The notes under the pieces were generated by a model. The model was given only the letters and a program-made list of their open reading frames with translations. It was not told where the DNA came from and made no database searches. Positions 1 to 8,410 of a DNA stretch of 28,709 bases are shown here, in pieces. Within the stretch, counting starts at the first letter, position 1. Every line of letters begins with the position of its first letter. The DNA comes from Discostella pseudostelligera (taxonomy: Eukaryota > Bacillariophyta > Thalassiosirophyceae > Thalassiosirales > Thalassiosiraceae), in the NCBI GenBank assembly GCA_036940085.1, contig JALLBK010000558.1, positions 1 to 28,709 on the forward strand, read 5' to 3'. Position numbers and translations under genes: made by a program.

Positions 1-1
1 G

Positions 2-109
2 AGCGAGGCCGCCAAACGAGATCTTCCACCTGGAAGTGGGTTCGTAGAAATACGCGTTATGGTACCTGTGCTATGCGCGCATTGGATCTTCCTTTTACTT
101 AGCGAATAA
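2..109 (+). CDS. possible C-terminal tail of an upstream gene (partial)
   Basis: One forward frame is open from the window edge to a TAA at 107-109, giving about 35 codons that end in WIFLLLSE. It contains no recognisable motif, and 35 open codons can occur by chance. It lies about 160 bp before the start of the F-box/WD40 gene, where an upstream gene could plausibly end. Recorded only as a possible partial reading frame; the bases could equally be intergenic. Confidence 0.2.
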   Translation, partial: SEAAKRDLPPGSGFVEIRVMVPVLCAHWIFLLLSE

Positions 110-271
110 TCCTGCGGCACCCAAGTAGCAGAAACATCGCCAATGGAGCGAGATCGAAGATGCACTCAAACTCAAACTTCAACCTCACATCACCGCTCAT
201 TCCATGCCAACCTCAATAGTTAGGTGGATACCCTCAATAAATACCGCGACGATAGACGATAGGCGACGACG

Positions 272-2737
272 ATGTCCATGACGGATGGCAACGATGCACC
301 CGACGACATCACCGGCACAGCGGGCGAGGAGGGTATCGGAAATGTCGAGATCAAGGAATGCTTTGGCAGGCAACAACAACCGGCCAGACAAAGGAAACGA
401 GGATGTCCAACTAGTGCTAGTGCGTCAACAGCATCGGGCGGTGGCGACGAGCACCACCACGACAATTCTCCCCATCGACGATCTTCTGGACGCAGTGGTG
501 CCAGGAAGGCTACCACTACCCCCCATCCAGCATACTCGCATTTATCCTCATTTCTTCAAGAGGGGTCACAATCTGAATTGAACCACTTACTGAAACGCAA
601 TGGCGCACAATCGAATCGAATGCGTCAATCCATAATCTTGCGTGCCGTTCTTGCCAGCAAACGGGGTACTATCGATATTGATCCCACCTTCCTGGGATCC
701 GATGGACGAGTTTATCCAAATCTGCGTCTTGCATTTCGTAATCATGTGGATATGAAACCGTGCTCGTTATGCAAAAGTCGTGTCCAGGGACATTGGTATT
801 GCAGAATTGCCCATGCTCATGTGGACAAACCAGATTATGATGGCGGGAATAGTGCCGATGTGCTGGTGGACCTCTTTCGTTGTAGTGACGATGTATTAGA
901 AGAGAGATTGGGGAGTTTGATGCGTGAAAAAGGAGATGGGAAAGGGAGGCGAGAGGTAGGAGAGAAACAGCAGAAGAGCATTTTCCGGAAGGAGAATGTT
1001 CGCGTCGATAGGCTCGATTGCGACGAAGATTTTTCCATGAATTTATTGAATGAAGATATACTTTATCAGATTGCTTCTTTCATCCCGAGCATCAAGGATT
1101 TGATATCATTCTGCAAAACGTCGAAACGGAGCCAGCACCTGTTGCACGGATCCATACACTCGGAACAACTATTTCGTGGCGTCTTCGTACGAGCATTTGG
1201 GATGCAGGGAACAATTGGCAATTTCGAAGCCGACCTTACATGGAAAGAGCGCTGGATCATGATACGAAATTTACGTCGTGGACTGTTGGATAAGAAATGC
1301 ATCCGGACGCCCCATGCAAAAACATCGCGTCCACTTAAGGATACGATTGATGTGTTACCCGAACGAGAGGAGTGGGAGGCAATCTACTACGATAATCCCG
1401 ACTATGCCCCGGAAGATATTTCGGGATCCAATGGATATTTTGGTATGGAAATTTTACGTCTGCCTCCTCCGCCGAATGCAAGTTCAGAATGGCAAGCACC
1501 TGTCGTCGTCCGGGGAGATTTTGATGGGGTTGAAATTTCCAATCCCAACATATTATTCTACGAAAAGATCTCAACTGCGAAGGGAGGGAAGAAGAGTGGC
1601 GTACTTAGCGCGAAATCATCATCATTTACCCTCGGGGATGATGGGGGTGCTGGGCAAGTCTTATCGTTACTTCAATGCGACCCGAGTATAGATTCGATAC
1701 TGGGCCGATGCCCACCACCCTGCTTCTACATCGGTTATGCCTCGGGAAAAGTCGCATCAGTTTCGGCCACGCTCACACCCGAGGGTGATGACTACACCTT
1801 CGCTATATCGGGAATGCATCACGCTCATGAAAGCGAGGTGACAGACATGACATTTGTCAATTGCGGAAAATATCCACACGAAAATGTTCCGGTGCTATTC
1901 TCTGCATGTTGTGCTGGGAAGGTATACTTCTACCCTGATGCCTTGAACGCTGATCGAAATTATAGCTTGGAACAATCGGTGTTGGCGTTCTCGAACTTCT
2001 ATGACTGCCCAATATTTTCGATGGTGAGTATTTGACGATGTTCTACTGCATGGTATTTGCATGATTTCAATGCATTTTCTCATGGTCCTTCCACACACTA
2101 CACCTCTCTCGCTCTCTAGGCTTCTACCACGATAGTGACGCAGGGTAAATTCTTCTCCATAATATGCACCGGCGATCGTGATGGTCATATTCGTATCTGG
2201 CTCAAACACGATGATGATCTCTCGGATCTATGCACACCTACTGGGCAAAAATTTCGTCATATCCAGTGTTACAAATCGTCAACCCAAAGTGGCACCGGAT
2301 ATCATCTCGTTACACGGGCGATGTTTGCTATGAACAACAGTCTCTTGATCACCGCCACGAATAATGGCGATGTTCGCTTCTGGCAACTGAATTGTGCAGA
2401 GAATGCATCACGGGCAATTGGCAAGGGACCGCTGCCAAACTTGACACTTCGTTATGATCTGATGGGTATACATAATGGTGCCATAGAGTTACTGATGGTT
2501 GTGGGTGATGTTTTGCTCACATCGGGTGGGAATGATGGTAAGATTGTTGGCTGGGATATCTCCACTGGATTGAAGGTGGGCATCCTACGCTGCCATTCAG
2601 GAAGCGAAATAAGAGAGAGGGGGGCTGTTTTCGCCACTATTCGCAGCTGTGTCGTCGACCTGTTGATCAGTGGAAAGGAAAGGAATATGATCAGCTTATG
2701 CAGAGATGGGAAATTAAGGCTGTTGAGGTTTGTGTAA
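272..2737 (+). CDS. F-box / WD40-repeat protein, two exons
   Basis: Exons are 272-2023 and 2120-2737; the 96-bp intron has donor GTGAGT and acceptor CTCTCTAG and is phase 0, giving about 789 residues. The N-terminal 90 residues are low complexity and probably disordered. A CxxC pair (CSLC) lies near residue 165. An F-box-like segment starts near residue 256 (LNEDILYQIASFIPSI). The C-terminal 320 residues contain several WD40-type blades: GDRDGHIRIW and NNGDVRFWQL are classic strand-d signatures, and a GKIVGWDIS strand follows. F-box proteins with WD40 domains usually act as substrate receptors of SCF (Skp1-cullin-F-box) ubiquitin ligases, with the propeller binding the target; that role is inferred here. 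The start at 272 is the first Met of the frame. The domain class is well supported, but no specific orthologue was recognised. Confidence 0.8.
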
Positions 2738-2756
2738 TCAATGTAGGGTCAATACT

Positions 2757-3286
2757 CTAATAGGTAGGAGTAATTGTTGTATTATTGTTACGCATTCGGC
2801 ATTTGAATCCATTGACGTCCCAACTAACTGGTCTGTGCCTAGCCTCGGCCGAAATGCGAGTAACCTGTTTAATTTTTACAATAAAGGCTGCCATTTTTTC
2901 GAAGAAGGCCATATCCATGATCTCAGGAAGAGGGAGCGTGGCGACGTCGAACGGGGCAGGATATAATCCGAGGAATAATGGGAAGACGATGCGAGTTCCA
3001 TCATTCGAGAGTCCACATTCGCCATCGTCAAGAGACGGCCCAAAGTTGAGCGGCGGAACGTTCTGATCCGCTCCTCCTCGAGTTAAAGGCGGACCGCTTC
3101 CATCCCAAAGTCGCTGCCATTTGTTGAAGGAGATGTTTATGATGATTGATGAATACTGCGATGGCGGCGATGGATGGTGGTAGGCTGATGAGAATTGAAT
3201 AGCTCGATGACGACCGAAGATGGTGGCCGTCGTTTAAATGCGACGCGGGTGGACCTGGGGGGAAGGAGGCGATGGGCGGTAGTCAT
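2757..3286 (-). CDS. tentative small two-exon protein, unknown function
   Basis: On the minus strand the frame ending at the TAG at 2757-2759 is open for 158 codons back to 3233, yet its first Met is far inside it. The central stretch is composed like a real protein: NKWQRLWDGSGPPL, then VFPLFLGLYPAPFDVATL, then EIMDMAFFEKMAAFIVKI. A plausible start is ATG 3286-3284 in another frame (MTTAHRLLPPRSTRVAFKRR, basic and Ser/Thr-rich like an organelle presequence). A phase-0 intron at 3214-3156 (GTCGTC...CGCAG, 59 bp) would join the two into 156 residues. The intron is shorter than the others here, and that join is my guess. The last 35 residues, after AAACAG|GTTACT, may instead be intron. GCGCCAAA lies just upstream of the ATG. 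The next gene on this strand (the nuclease) ends 90 bp away. Function not recognised. Confidence 0.35.
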
Positions 3287-3376
3287 GTTGCATTTGGCGC
3301 TTTGCAGCTTCATTCCGAATGAAGACTAAAGCATAACCTATTCAATATCTACATTTATCTCCAATAAGATGTGTTG

Positions 3377-4849
3377 CTATGCATTAAGTATCTTATAGCA
3401 CAACTCATTCTTCTCGCACAAATGCTGAAAGGGAATCGAAGAATTCTCCTTCAATATCTGCTGTATCTTCTTCCGCCGTCCTTTACTGTATTCCTCAACA
3501 TCTCTACCAGACAGCGGAACCAACGAGCTCGAACTCTCATTCCCTCTCCGTTCAATATTGCCTCTCTTGTCTGTAGTATGCCCACGAAGGCGGACATCAT
3601 CCGTCAATGCATCTGCAATCTCTTTTTGAAGAGAGATAGCATCGTTATTATTTGCATCAATGGAATTAAGATTCGTCCCAAACAATGCCGGGAAGAATTC
3701 CAGACCCGATACCGCCTCCAGATCTGTTAGCCTCACAATGTGATCTACTAATCGAAACGAAGTAATGGTACCCATAATGTCTGCATTCGGAACAACGAAA
3801 GCGGCAAACTCTCGTAACGTCATTTCTCCATCCACCACGATCGATTTGGTTGTTGACAACGTTGTTCCAACATCACTCGCATCCACAGATTCTTTGTCCT
3901 TCGTTGATGACAATGATGATGACGACGTTGACGACGACGGTCTCTCAATCACAACCACAACCTTGTAAAAATGTGTAGGAACGGCAATGAGCGATGGTGG
4001 CTTACCAATACCCTCATACGAATAATGAAAGATCCCCTCATCACCCGAATCATTTCGTTTGGCATAGCTAGGGAGCCACAACGGACCGGTAATCACCCAA
4101 GTTTCGGTGTAAGTAGTATATGCCGATGACCTCTTTCCCCTCGCCACCTTCCTAACAAATTCTTCCAACTTCAGCCATATGGAACGATTAAATCTCGGTA
4201 ATTGTGGCGATGCATTGGTAAGAACAAATGTATCATTCATTTCCTTATCGTTGCATGCGAAATCCGCCGCGGGTGCAAGATGTCCTCGATCATATCCCGA
4301 GTTTCGATAATATTGATTCCGAGATCGATGATAGGGTAGTAAGGATTGTTCCTCGTGAAAACGCTTGTTTTTACGCGATGCTACTATTGCCCCCCTTGAA
4401 CTGATATCATCATCGGAATTATTGTCGTCCTCCTCCTGCAGCAGAGTAGTAGTATTAGTCCGCTGATGATTATGAGCATCATTATTGGTCAGGCGCTCCA
4501 TGACGAAGAGTGGATTCTTGCTCCTAGTATCGAATGCAATAGTAAGGTTATCATTGGGCTGATAGATTCTAGTAGGTAATAATGGAAGCATGGTAGTAGT
4601 AACAGCAGCAGCAGCAGCAGCATGGGCATCTGCTCGTGGTGCAAGCACGGCAGTAGCGACACTGCCATTCGTCTCGCGAGGCTGGTGCTGCTGCTTGTTG
4701 TGCTTGGAGTTGTTGGCATCGTCATCGTCGGGTCTGTCCAGATTCAGATGGGAAGATAGCTGAAGTACAATCCCAGCGGCAGCGGCCGCCGCCACCACCA
4801 CTCCGGCGCAAAAGGATATCGAGTGGGTGATCCATGCAGGAGGAGGCAT
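3377..4849 (-). CDS. EndoG/NUC1-type DNA/RNA non-specific endonuclease
   Basis: Single-exon gene of 490 residues. A hydrophobic Ala/Val-rich segment at residues 8-30 suggests a signal anchor or mitochondrial-type membrane segment. A low-complexity Asn/Asp/His/Ala-rich linker runs to about residue 95. The nuclease domain carries the family signature YDRGHLAPAADF with DRGH at residues 187-190, where the His is the catalytic base. Downstream are the TNASPQLPRFNRSIW segment, which contains the Asn that binds the metal in this family, and the core strand TWVITGPLW. Endonuclease G / NUC1 enzymes cut DNA and RNA with Mg2+ and are usually mitochondrial, acting in mtDNA maintenance and cell death. Poly-Ser and acidic inserts lengthen the domain relative to animal EndoG (about 300 residues). 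It diverges from the truncated coatomer-gamma copy at 5206 across a shared promoter with two E2F-like sites. Confidence 0.88.
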   Translation of the reverse strand: MPPPAWITHSISFCAGVVVAAAAAAGIVLQLSSHLNLDRPDDDDANNSKHNKQQHQPRETNGSVATAVLAPRADAHAAAAAAVTTTMLPLLPTRIYQPNDNLTIAFDTRSKNPLFVMERLTNNDAHNHQRTNTTTLLQEEDDNNSDDDISSRGAIVASRKNKRFHEEQSLLPYHRSRNQYYRNSGYDRGHLAPAADFACNDKEMNDTFVLTNASPQLPRFNRSIWLKLEEFVRKVARGKRSSAYTTYTETWVITGPLWLPSYAKRNDSGDEGIFHYSYEGIGKPPSLIAVPTHFYKVVVVIERPSSSTSSSSLSSTKDKESVDASDVGTTLSTTKSIVVDGEMTLREFAAFVVPNADIMGTITSFRLVDHIVRLTDLEAVSGLEFFPALFGTNLNSIDANNNDAISLQKEIADALTDDVRLRGHTTDKRGNIERRGNESSSSLVPLSGRDVEEYSKGRRKKIQQILKENSSIPFQHLCEKNELCYKILNA

Positions 4850-4945
4850 TAGTATTGGTTAATGTTATAGGTATTGTTGCACATCATTATTTCATGCCGC
4901 CGCCATGGCCATGGCCTAATTTGCAGGTCTTTGTCTTTGGACAGA

Positions 4946-5013
4946 TTTTTGGCGGGAGAAGGTGACTCACCCGCTCTCTGTCTGTCCGTACGCCGGTGAT
5001 GATTTGGCGGGAA
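4946..5013. promoter_or_regulatory. two E2F/DP-like sites in divergent promoter
   Basis: TTTTTGGCGGGAGAA (4946-4960) and TTTGGCGGGAAG (5003-5014) lie between the divergent nuclease gene and the coatomer-gamma 5' fragment. They match the E2F/DP consensus TTTSSCGC in its TTTGGCGGGAA form. Similar elements occur before at least four other genes in the window. Binding by a protein is inferred. Confidence 0.5.
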
Positions 5014-5068
5014 GAAAGGTGAGAAAGATACTTACGACGTCTGGTCGTCGTCTCGCTCCCCCTCCAAG

Positions 5069-5351
5069 GCAAGCAGCACGCAGCAGACGCAGCACGCAGC
5101 ACGCAGGAGACGCACAGCAGCCTGAACAACCAACAACAAAACAAAACAAAACAAAGACCAAAGCCAAAGCAACGAAGACGACGACGCATCCCCTCCGATA
5201 AATCGATGAATATGGGAGACCAGGATGATGGCGGCGGCGGGGGAGGACTAACCATGAACAGCCTCCTCTCTGAAGTTCAAAACACCCTCGATAAAATCAA
5301 ACTCGAAGACGACGGCCCGGTGAATGCCGACTACTCCCCCTACGCCAACCT
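5069..5351 (+). repeat. upstream copy of duplicated coatomer-gamma 5' end
   Basis: This block aligns with 8118-8410. Homology starts at GCAAGCAGCACGCAG in both copies. It continues through the purine-rich leader, the near-identical CGCATCCCCTCCGATAAATC just before the start codon, and about the first 45 codons, then stops abruptly after TACGCCAACCT. The coding part differs by roughly seven substitutions, mostly synonymous, and one in-frame TAC codon. The leader is more diverged and has a shorter GAC run. Copies are offset by about 3.05 kb. Confidence 0.9.
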
Positions 5352-5577
5352 TGGCGTTGATCGTATTGTTACGGTCATTCGAGGTGTAACATTATGGTTT
5401 TGCCATAAGGAGACCAGGATTGTATGGGATTTGCCTTGGCACGCTAGGAGAGGGCAACGTCAATTTAAAGACAAATATGTAGTGACGATGATGGGTGGAA
5501 GCATCCAAGATCCAAGAGTTGTGGTTAATATCCTGTCAGGTGTGTTAGTACTCACACAGTGTTCAGTGTTTGTGTGA
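5206..5577 (+). pseudogene. truncated chimeric copy of coatomer gamma N-terminus
   Basis: The open frame encodes 123 residues. Residues 3-46 copy the N-terminus of the coatomer-gamma protein encoded at 8268 (MGDQDDGG, then SLLSEVQNTLDKIKLEDDGP), and the remaining 77 residues have no similarity to it or to any family I recognise. The ATG aligned with the full gene is at 5212; an extra ATG two codons earlier (5206) exists because ATAAAA in the full copy reads ATGAAT here. The fragment keeps the leader and lies beside a divergent promoter, so it may still be transcribed. A GTGTGT at 5539-5544 could act as a donor, but no continuation was found. The mostly synonymous substitutions suggest either a recent duplication or continued constraint. 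Best read as a truncated duplicate fused to unrelated sequence; it could also be a new small gene. Confidence 0.65.
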
Positions 5578-5741
5578 TGTTGTCAAACTGTAATCCACTG
5601 ACTGACATATTTGTATGGTTAGATTAGATGGATTATTACCTCACTCGTCCAAATATGGTTCTGACAATTCCATCTCATGCGATAACAACAACAATTGGAT
5701 GATTATTATTATGACCAATTTGCTTGGTCAGTTTAGTAAAG

Positions 5742-6182
5742 GACGAAATGGCAACCTCAGTTGACTATGACGAAGCGACAATCAGCATTCTACGTATGGC
5801 GCGCAGTGGAGTGTTTCACGTACAACAATAGAGAACGAAAACGAGAGAGCAGGATGAGTGGAACAATTATTTGTTGTCATAGATTGTAGACGTCTTTGTT
5901 TGGAAGCGCGGATGCAGATATTGCGAATAATGACGAAATGGCAATCAAAAGTTGATCAAATGACGAAGCGACAATCAGCATTCGACGAACGGCGTGCCGT
6001 GAAGTGTCTCATTAGAGAACAAAGACGAAAGAGTGGAGCAGGAATGAGTGGAACAATTATATGATGTCGTCGATTGTACACGGTTTGGTCGGATTTGGTA
6101 CAGGTGGATGCAGATCGCGAATTATGACCAAACGTCAACCAACAGTTGCCAAATGATGAAGCAACAATCAGCATTCGACGTT
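5742..6182. repeat. three imperfect ~190-bp tandem repeats
   Basis: GACGAAATGGCAA occurs at 5742 and 5932, and a diverged GACCAAACGTCAA at 6126, giving periods of 190 and 194 bp. In all three units this is followed about 25 bp later by GAAGCRACAATCAGCATTC. Units one and two also share AGTGGAACAATTAT and a GATTGTA element, and both end with a GGATGCAGAT block. The third unit breaks off near 6182, shortly before the end of the glycosyltransferase-like gene. Small open frames here drift in phase between units, so I see no conserved protein. It looks like a decaying minisatellite in the segment between the two coatomer-gamma copies. Confidence 0.75.
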
Positions 6183-6231
6183 CCACACGCAAGATTGTGG
6201 CATTATTTTAATCATTCAACATTTGTAACTT

Positions 6232-7449
6232 TCATCCGGATGCATGATGCCACTTATGGGAGTAGTCAGAAAAATTTCTCGGGGGAAGCAATCGATCATA
6301 AAAGTTGACTGGCGTCTCATCCATGGATACAAATTTGTCATTTTCATTGTTGAGTGGAAATTGAACAAACCTTTCTGCATCCCATCTTTTATCTGTTTCA
6401 CTGGGTGGATATAATGTCAGTGGATCAAGGGTGCTCAAATACCTGCAGCTTGCCGCCCAAAAATTTCCACCATAAAACCCAAGGTGATGTGCATGAACAC
6501 CGCAAGCAAATTTCCCGTCATCAAAGATCTGTTTCATGCACAGATAGGGCCTCTCGATGGTGAAATATTCCATGTACTTTCTCCAGTACAAAACAGTGGA
6601 GTATGTCCAAGATTCACCAAACCTTGATTCCCAATCTGAATGAAACCGGCTGCTGCCCTTGGTATGAAAGTAAAATGCAACAGTATCACTGTCAGGAGAA
6701 GAATCTGCATTCCTCTCGGTGCAATCCTCATGAAGTTTGTTAATTGCCAATCCTTCTATAGGCTGAAGATCATTGTAGAGAACGGTGGCATCCCTGGCAA
6801 AAGTAAACTGATTCAATATAGTCTTCAACTCTTGAAGTTCATCATCCACTGTATTGTTGTTGGAGTATGAGATGTACATATGATCCAAAACAGAACTGAG
6901 ACCACACTGGTAGAGTGTATTGAGCTGATCTTTCACAACCGCCCTCCAGTTGTTTAGCATTCCAATGTGGTAGCCGATGATAACCGATCTAGTAGCATTC
7001 CCCGGTGCTGCATTCAAAATATCTGCAGTGTCCTCATGATTAGGGCAGGTCAGCCTGTATGGGTACTCTTTTCCATTCACTGTATTGATGATGCCTTCCC
7101 TTTCCTCTGCCGTGAGCGACCCAAACGCTGATACCAAATAATCTGTTGATGAAAGATCATTATCATTGTCATTCTTCTGCAACTCTTCTGCTGTCGCATG
7201 ATGATGATTTGTTGTAACAACCATGTGTGGATCGTCCTCCAAGACGTCATGGAGCAATGCCTGCTTTTCCTCTTTGGGGAGAGATTGAATGGCCACAAGT
7301 AACTCTACTCTTGAGACATTGTCGTTCTCTTCCGGCATGATCATCATTTCCTCTTCACTCCTTCCAACATTGGAATAGTCCTTTCCTACTTTCCACATTT
7401 GGTAATATTGTGACGCCACCAAAACCATAATCATTAAGACAACAAGCAT
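6232..7449 (-). CDS. type II membrane protein, glycosyltransferase-like
   Basis: About 405 residues from the Met at 7449. That start is chosen because no in-frame ATG lies between it and an upstream in-frame TGA near 7558, and because it places the hydrophobic anchor (MLVVLMIMVLVASQYY) at residues 1-16, as in Golgi type II proteins. An acidic stem region runs to about residue 120. The lumenal part contains TRSVIIGYHIGMLNNW, a strand-like ISYSN, the motif AFYFHTKGSSR, and GVHAHHLGFYGGNFWAASC near the C-terminus. An HTKG-type motif followed by a GGNFW-type block resembles glycosyltransferase-like proteins of algae and bacteria. The exact family was not identified, and the catalytic assignment is inference. 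The gene lies wholly between the duplicated coatomer-gamma 5' ends, so it may have arrived with that rearrangement. Confidence 0.6.
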   Translation of the reverse strand: MLVVLMIMVLVASQYYQMWKVGKDYSNVGRSEEEMMIMPEENDNVSRVELLVAIQSLPKEEKQALLHDVLEDDPHMVVTTNHHHATAEELQKNDNDNDLSSTDYLVSAFGSLTAEEREGIINTVNGKEYPYRLTCPNHEDTADILNAAPGNATRSVIIGYHIGMLNNWRAVVKDQLNTLYQCGLSSVLDHMYISYSNNNTVDDELQELKTILNQFTFARDATVLYNDLQPIEGLAINKLHEDCTERNADSSPDSDTVAFYFHTKGSSRFHSDWESRFGESWTYSTVLYWRKYMEYFTIERPYLCMKQIFDDGKFACGVHAHHLGFYGGNFWAASCRYLSTLDPLTLYPPSETDKRWDAERFVQFPLNNENDKFVSMDETPVNFYDRLLPPRNFSDYSHKWHHASG

Positions 7450-8117
7450 CTTCCCACGGTGGTCTCCTCCTCCTTTTCCTAAATGGCGGTCTCGAATATG
7501 TTGGTCTTTCAAATCCGAGAAGGAGACATATCGTCGATTGATGTTGTATGCACATCAGCAGGGATGATATACATAAAGCACAACATAATGATAATACTGT
7601 GAGTAGGCTGTAGGCTGACATCCAGAATAATATAGGAGTATTGCAAGTACACATCCTCTACCAGAACTTCTTGAGCAAATGCATGGAGGCATGCACAGCA
7701 ATACAGCCAACATTGGCTCTACAGGCAGCTGCATCTGGAGCTATTGATGTTGTTGTTTGTTGTGGCTCATTATTATTGCACTCACCCATTGTTTCCTCGT
7801 CAAGAATCCCTTCAACCTTCAACAACACCCCCCTTCTGACTTCTGATGTTTGAATATATTAACAATATCACTCAGCGGTGGTAGTGGGAGTATCTAGATA
7901 TCTCTCTCTCCATGATTATTCAGCTCTCCACCTCAAACGGTAGATTTGACAAGCCCATGGTGACTGGTTTATTTGGTGTTACCGTAGTCCATAGGTGCAG
8001 GGGGGGGGGCTCCACATTCCACATCATCGTCTCATTCAGTCTGTATCGTACTACAGAATCAGTACAAGGTAGTTTCGCGCCAAATTTCGAAACGATACCC
8101 ATTACAAAGTAACTTGA
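7450..8117. other. intergenic region upstream of glycosyltransferase-like and coatomer-gamma genes
   Basis: No convincing gene was seen on either strand in this 670-bp stretch. It should hold promoters for the leftward glycosyltransferase-like gene and the rightward coatomer gene. Notable elements are a G run of ten at about 8001-8010 and TTTCGCGCCAAATTTCG near 8074-8090, a canonical E2F-like core (TTTCGCGC) about 190 bp before the coatomer start. Reading frames of 60-70 codons here are low complexity or unconvincing. Confidence 0.5.
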
Positions 8118-8410
8118 GCAAGCAGCACGCAGACGTATCTAGATAGCAAAGCAGCCTCAACAACAACAAATATCTACAACAAAGACCTATCTAAGTCTAA
8201 GCCAAACCAACGACGGCGGCGACGACGACGACGACGACGACGCATCCCCTCCGATAAATCGATAAAAATGGGAGACCAGGATGATGGCGGCGGCGGGGGA
8301 GGACTAACCATGAACAACCTCCTCTCCGAAGTTCAAAACACCCTCGATAAATTCAAATTGGAAGATGACGGCCCGGTGAATGCCGACTACTACTCCCCCT
8401 ACGCCAACCT
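8118..8410 (+). repeat. downstream (parental) copy of duplicated coatomer-gamma 5' end
   Basis: Aligned with 5069-5351. It includes the leader, in which a GAC triplet run at about 8218-8242 is longer than in the upstream copy, and codons 1 to about 47 of the full-length gene. The homology begins and ends sharply on both sides. There is no terminal inverted repeat at the edges, so this looks like a segmental or tandem duplication event, not an insertion sequence. Confidence 0.9.

Noticed and set aside
4962..5255. Open frames of 66-122 codons on both strands before the COPG fragment
   Set aside because: Low-complexity Arg/Gln/Lys or Cys/Leu compositions arising from the purine-rich leader and promoter.
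5742..6182. CRISPR-like array
   Set aside because: Units are about 190 bp and diverged throughout, without short identical repeats separated by unique spacers.
5858..6308. Small plus-strand frames over the 190-bp repeats
   Set aside because: The repeat period of 190/194 bp is not a multiple of three and the frames change between units, so protein coding is unlikely.
5352..8117. Transposon explanation for the segment between COPG copies
   Set aside because: No transposase or reverse transcriptase frame and no terminal inverted repeats were seen at the edges; the flanking duplication of about 290 bp is far longer than any target-site duplication.
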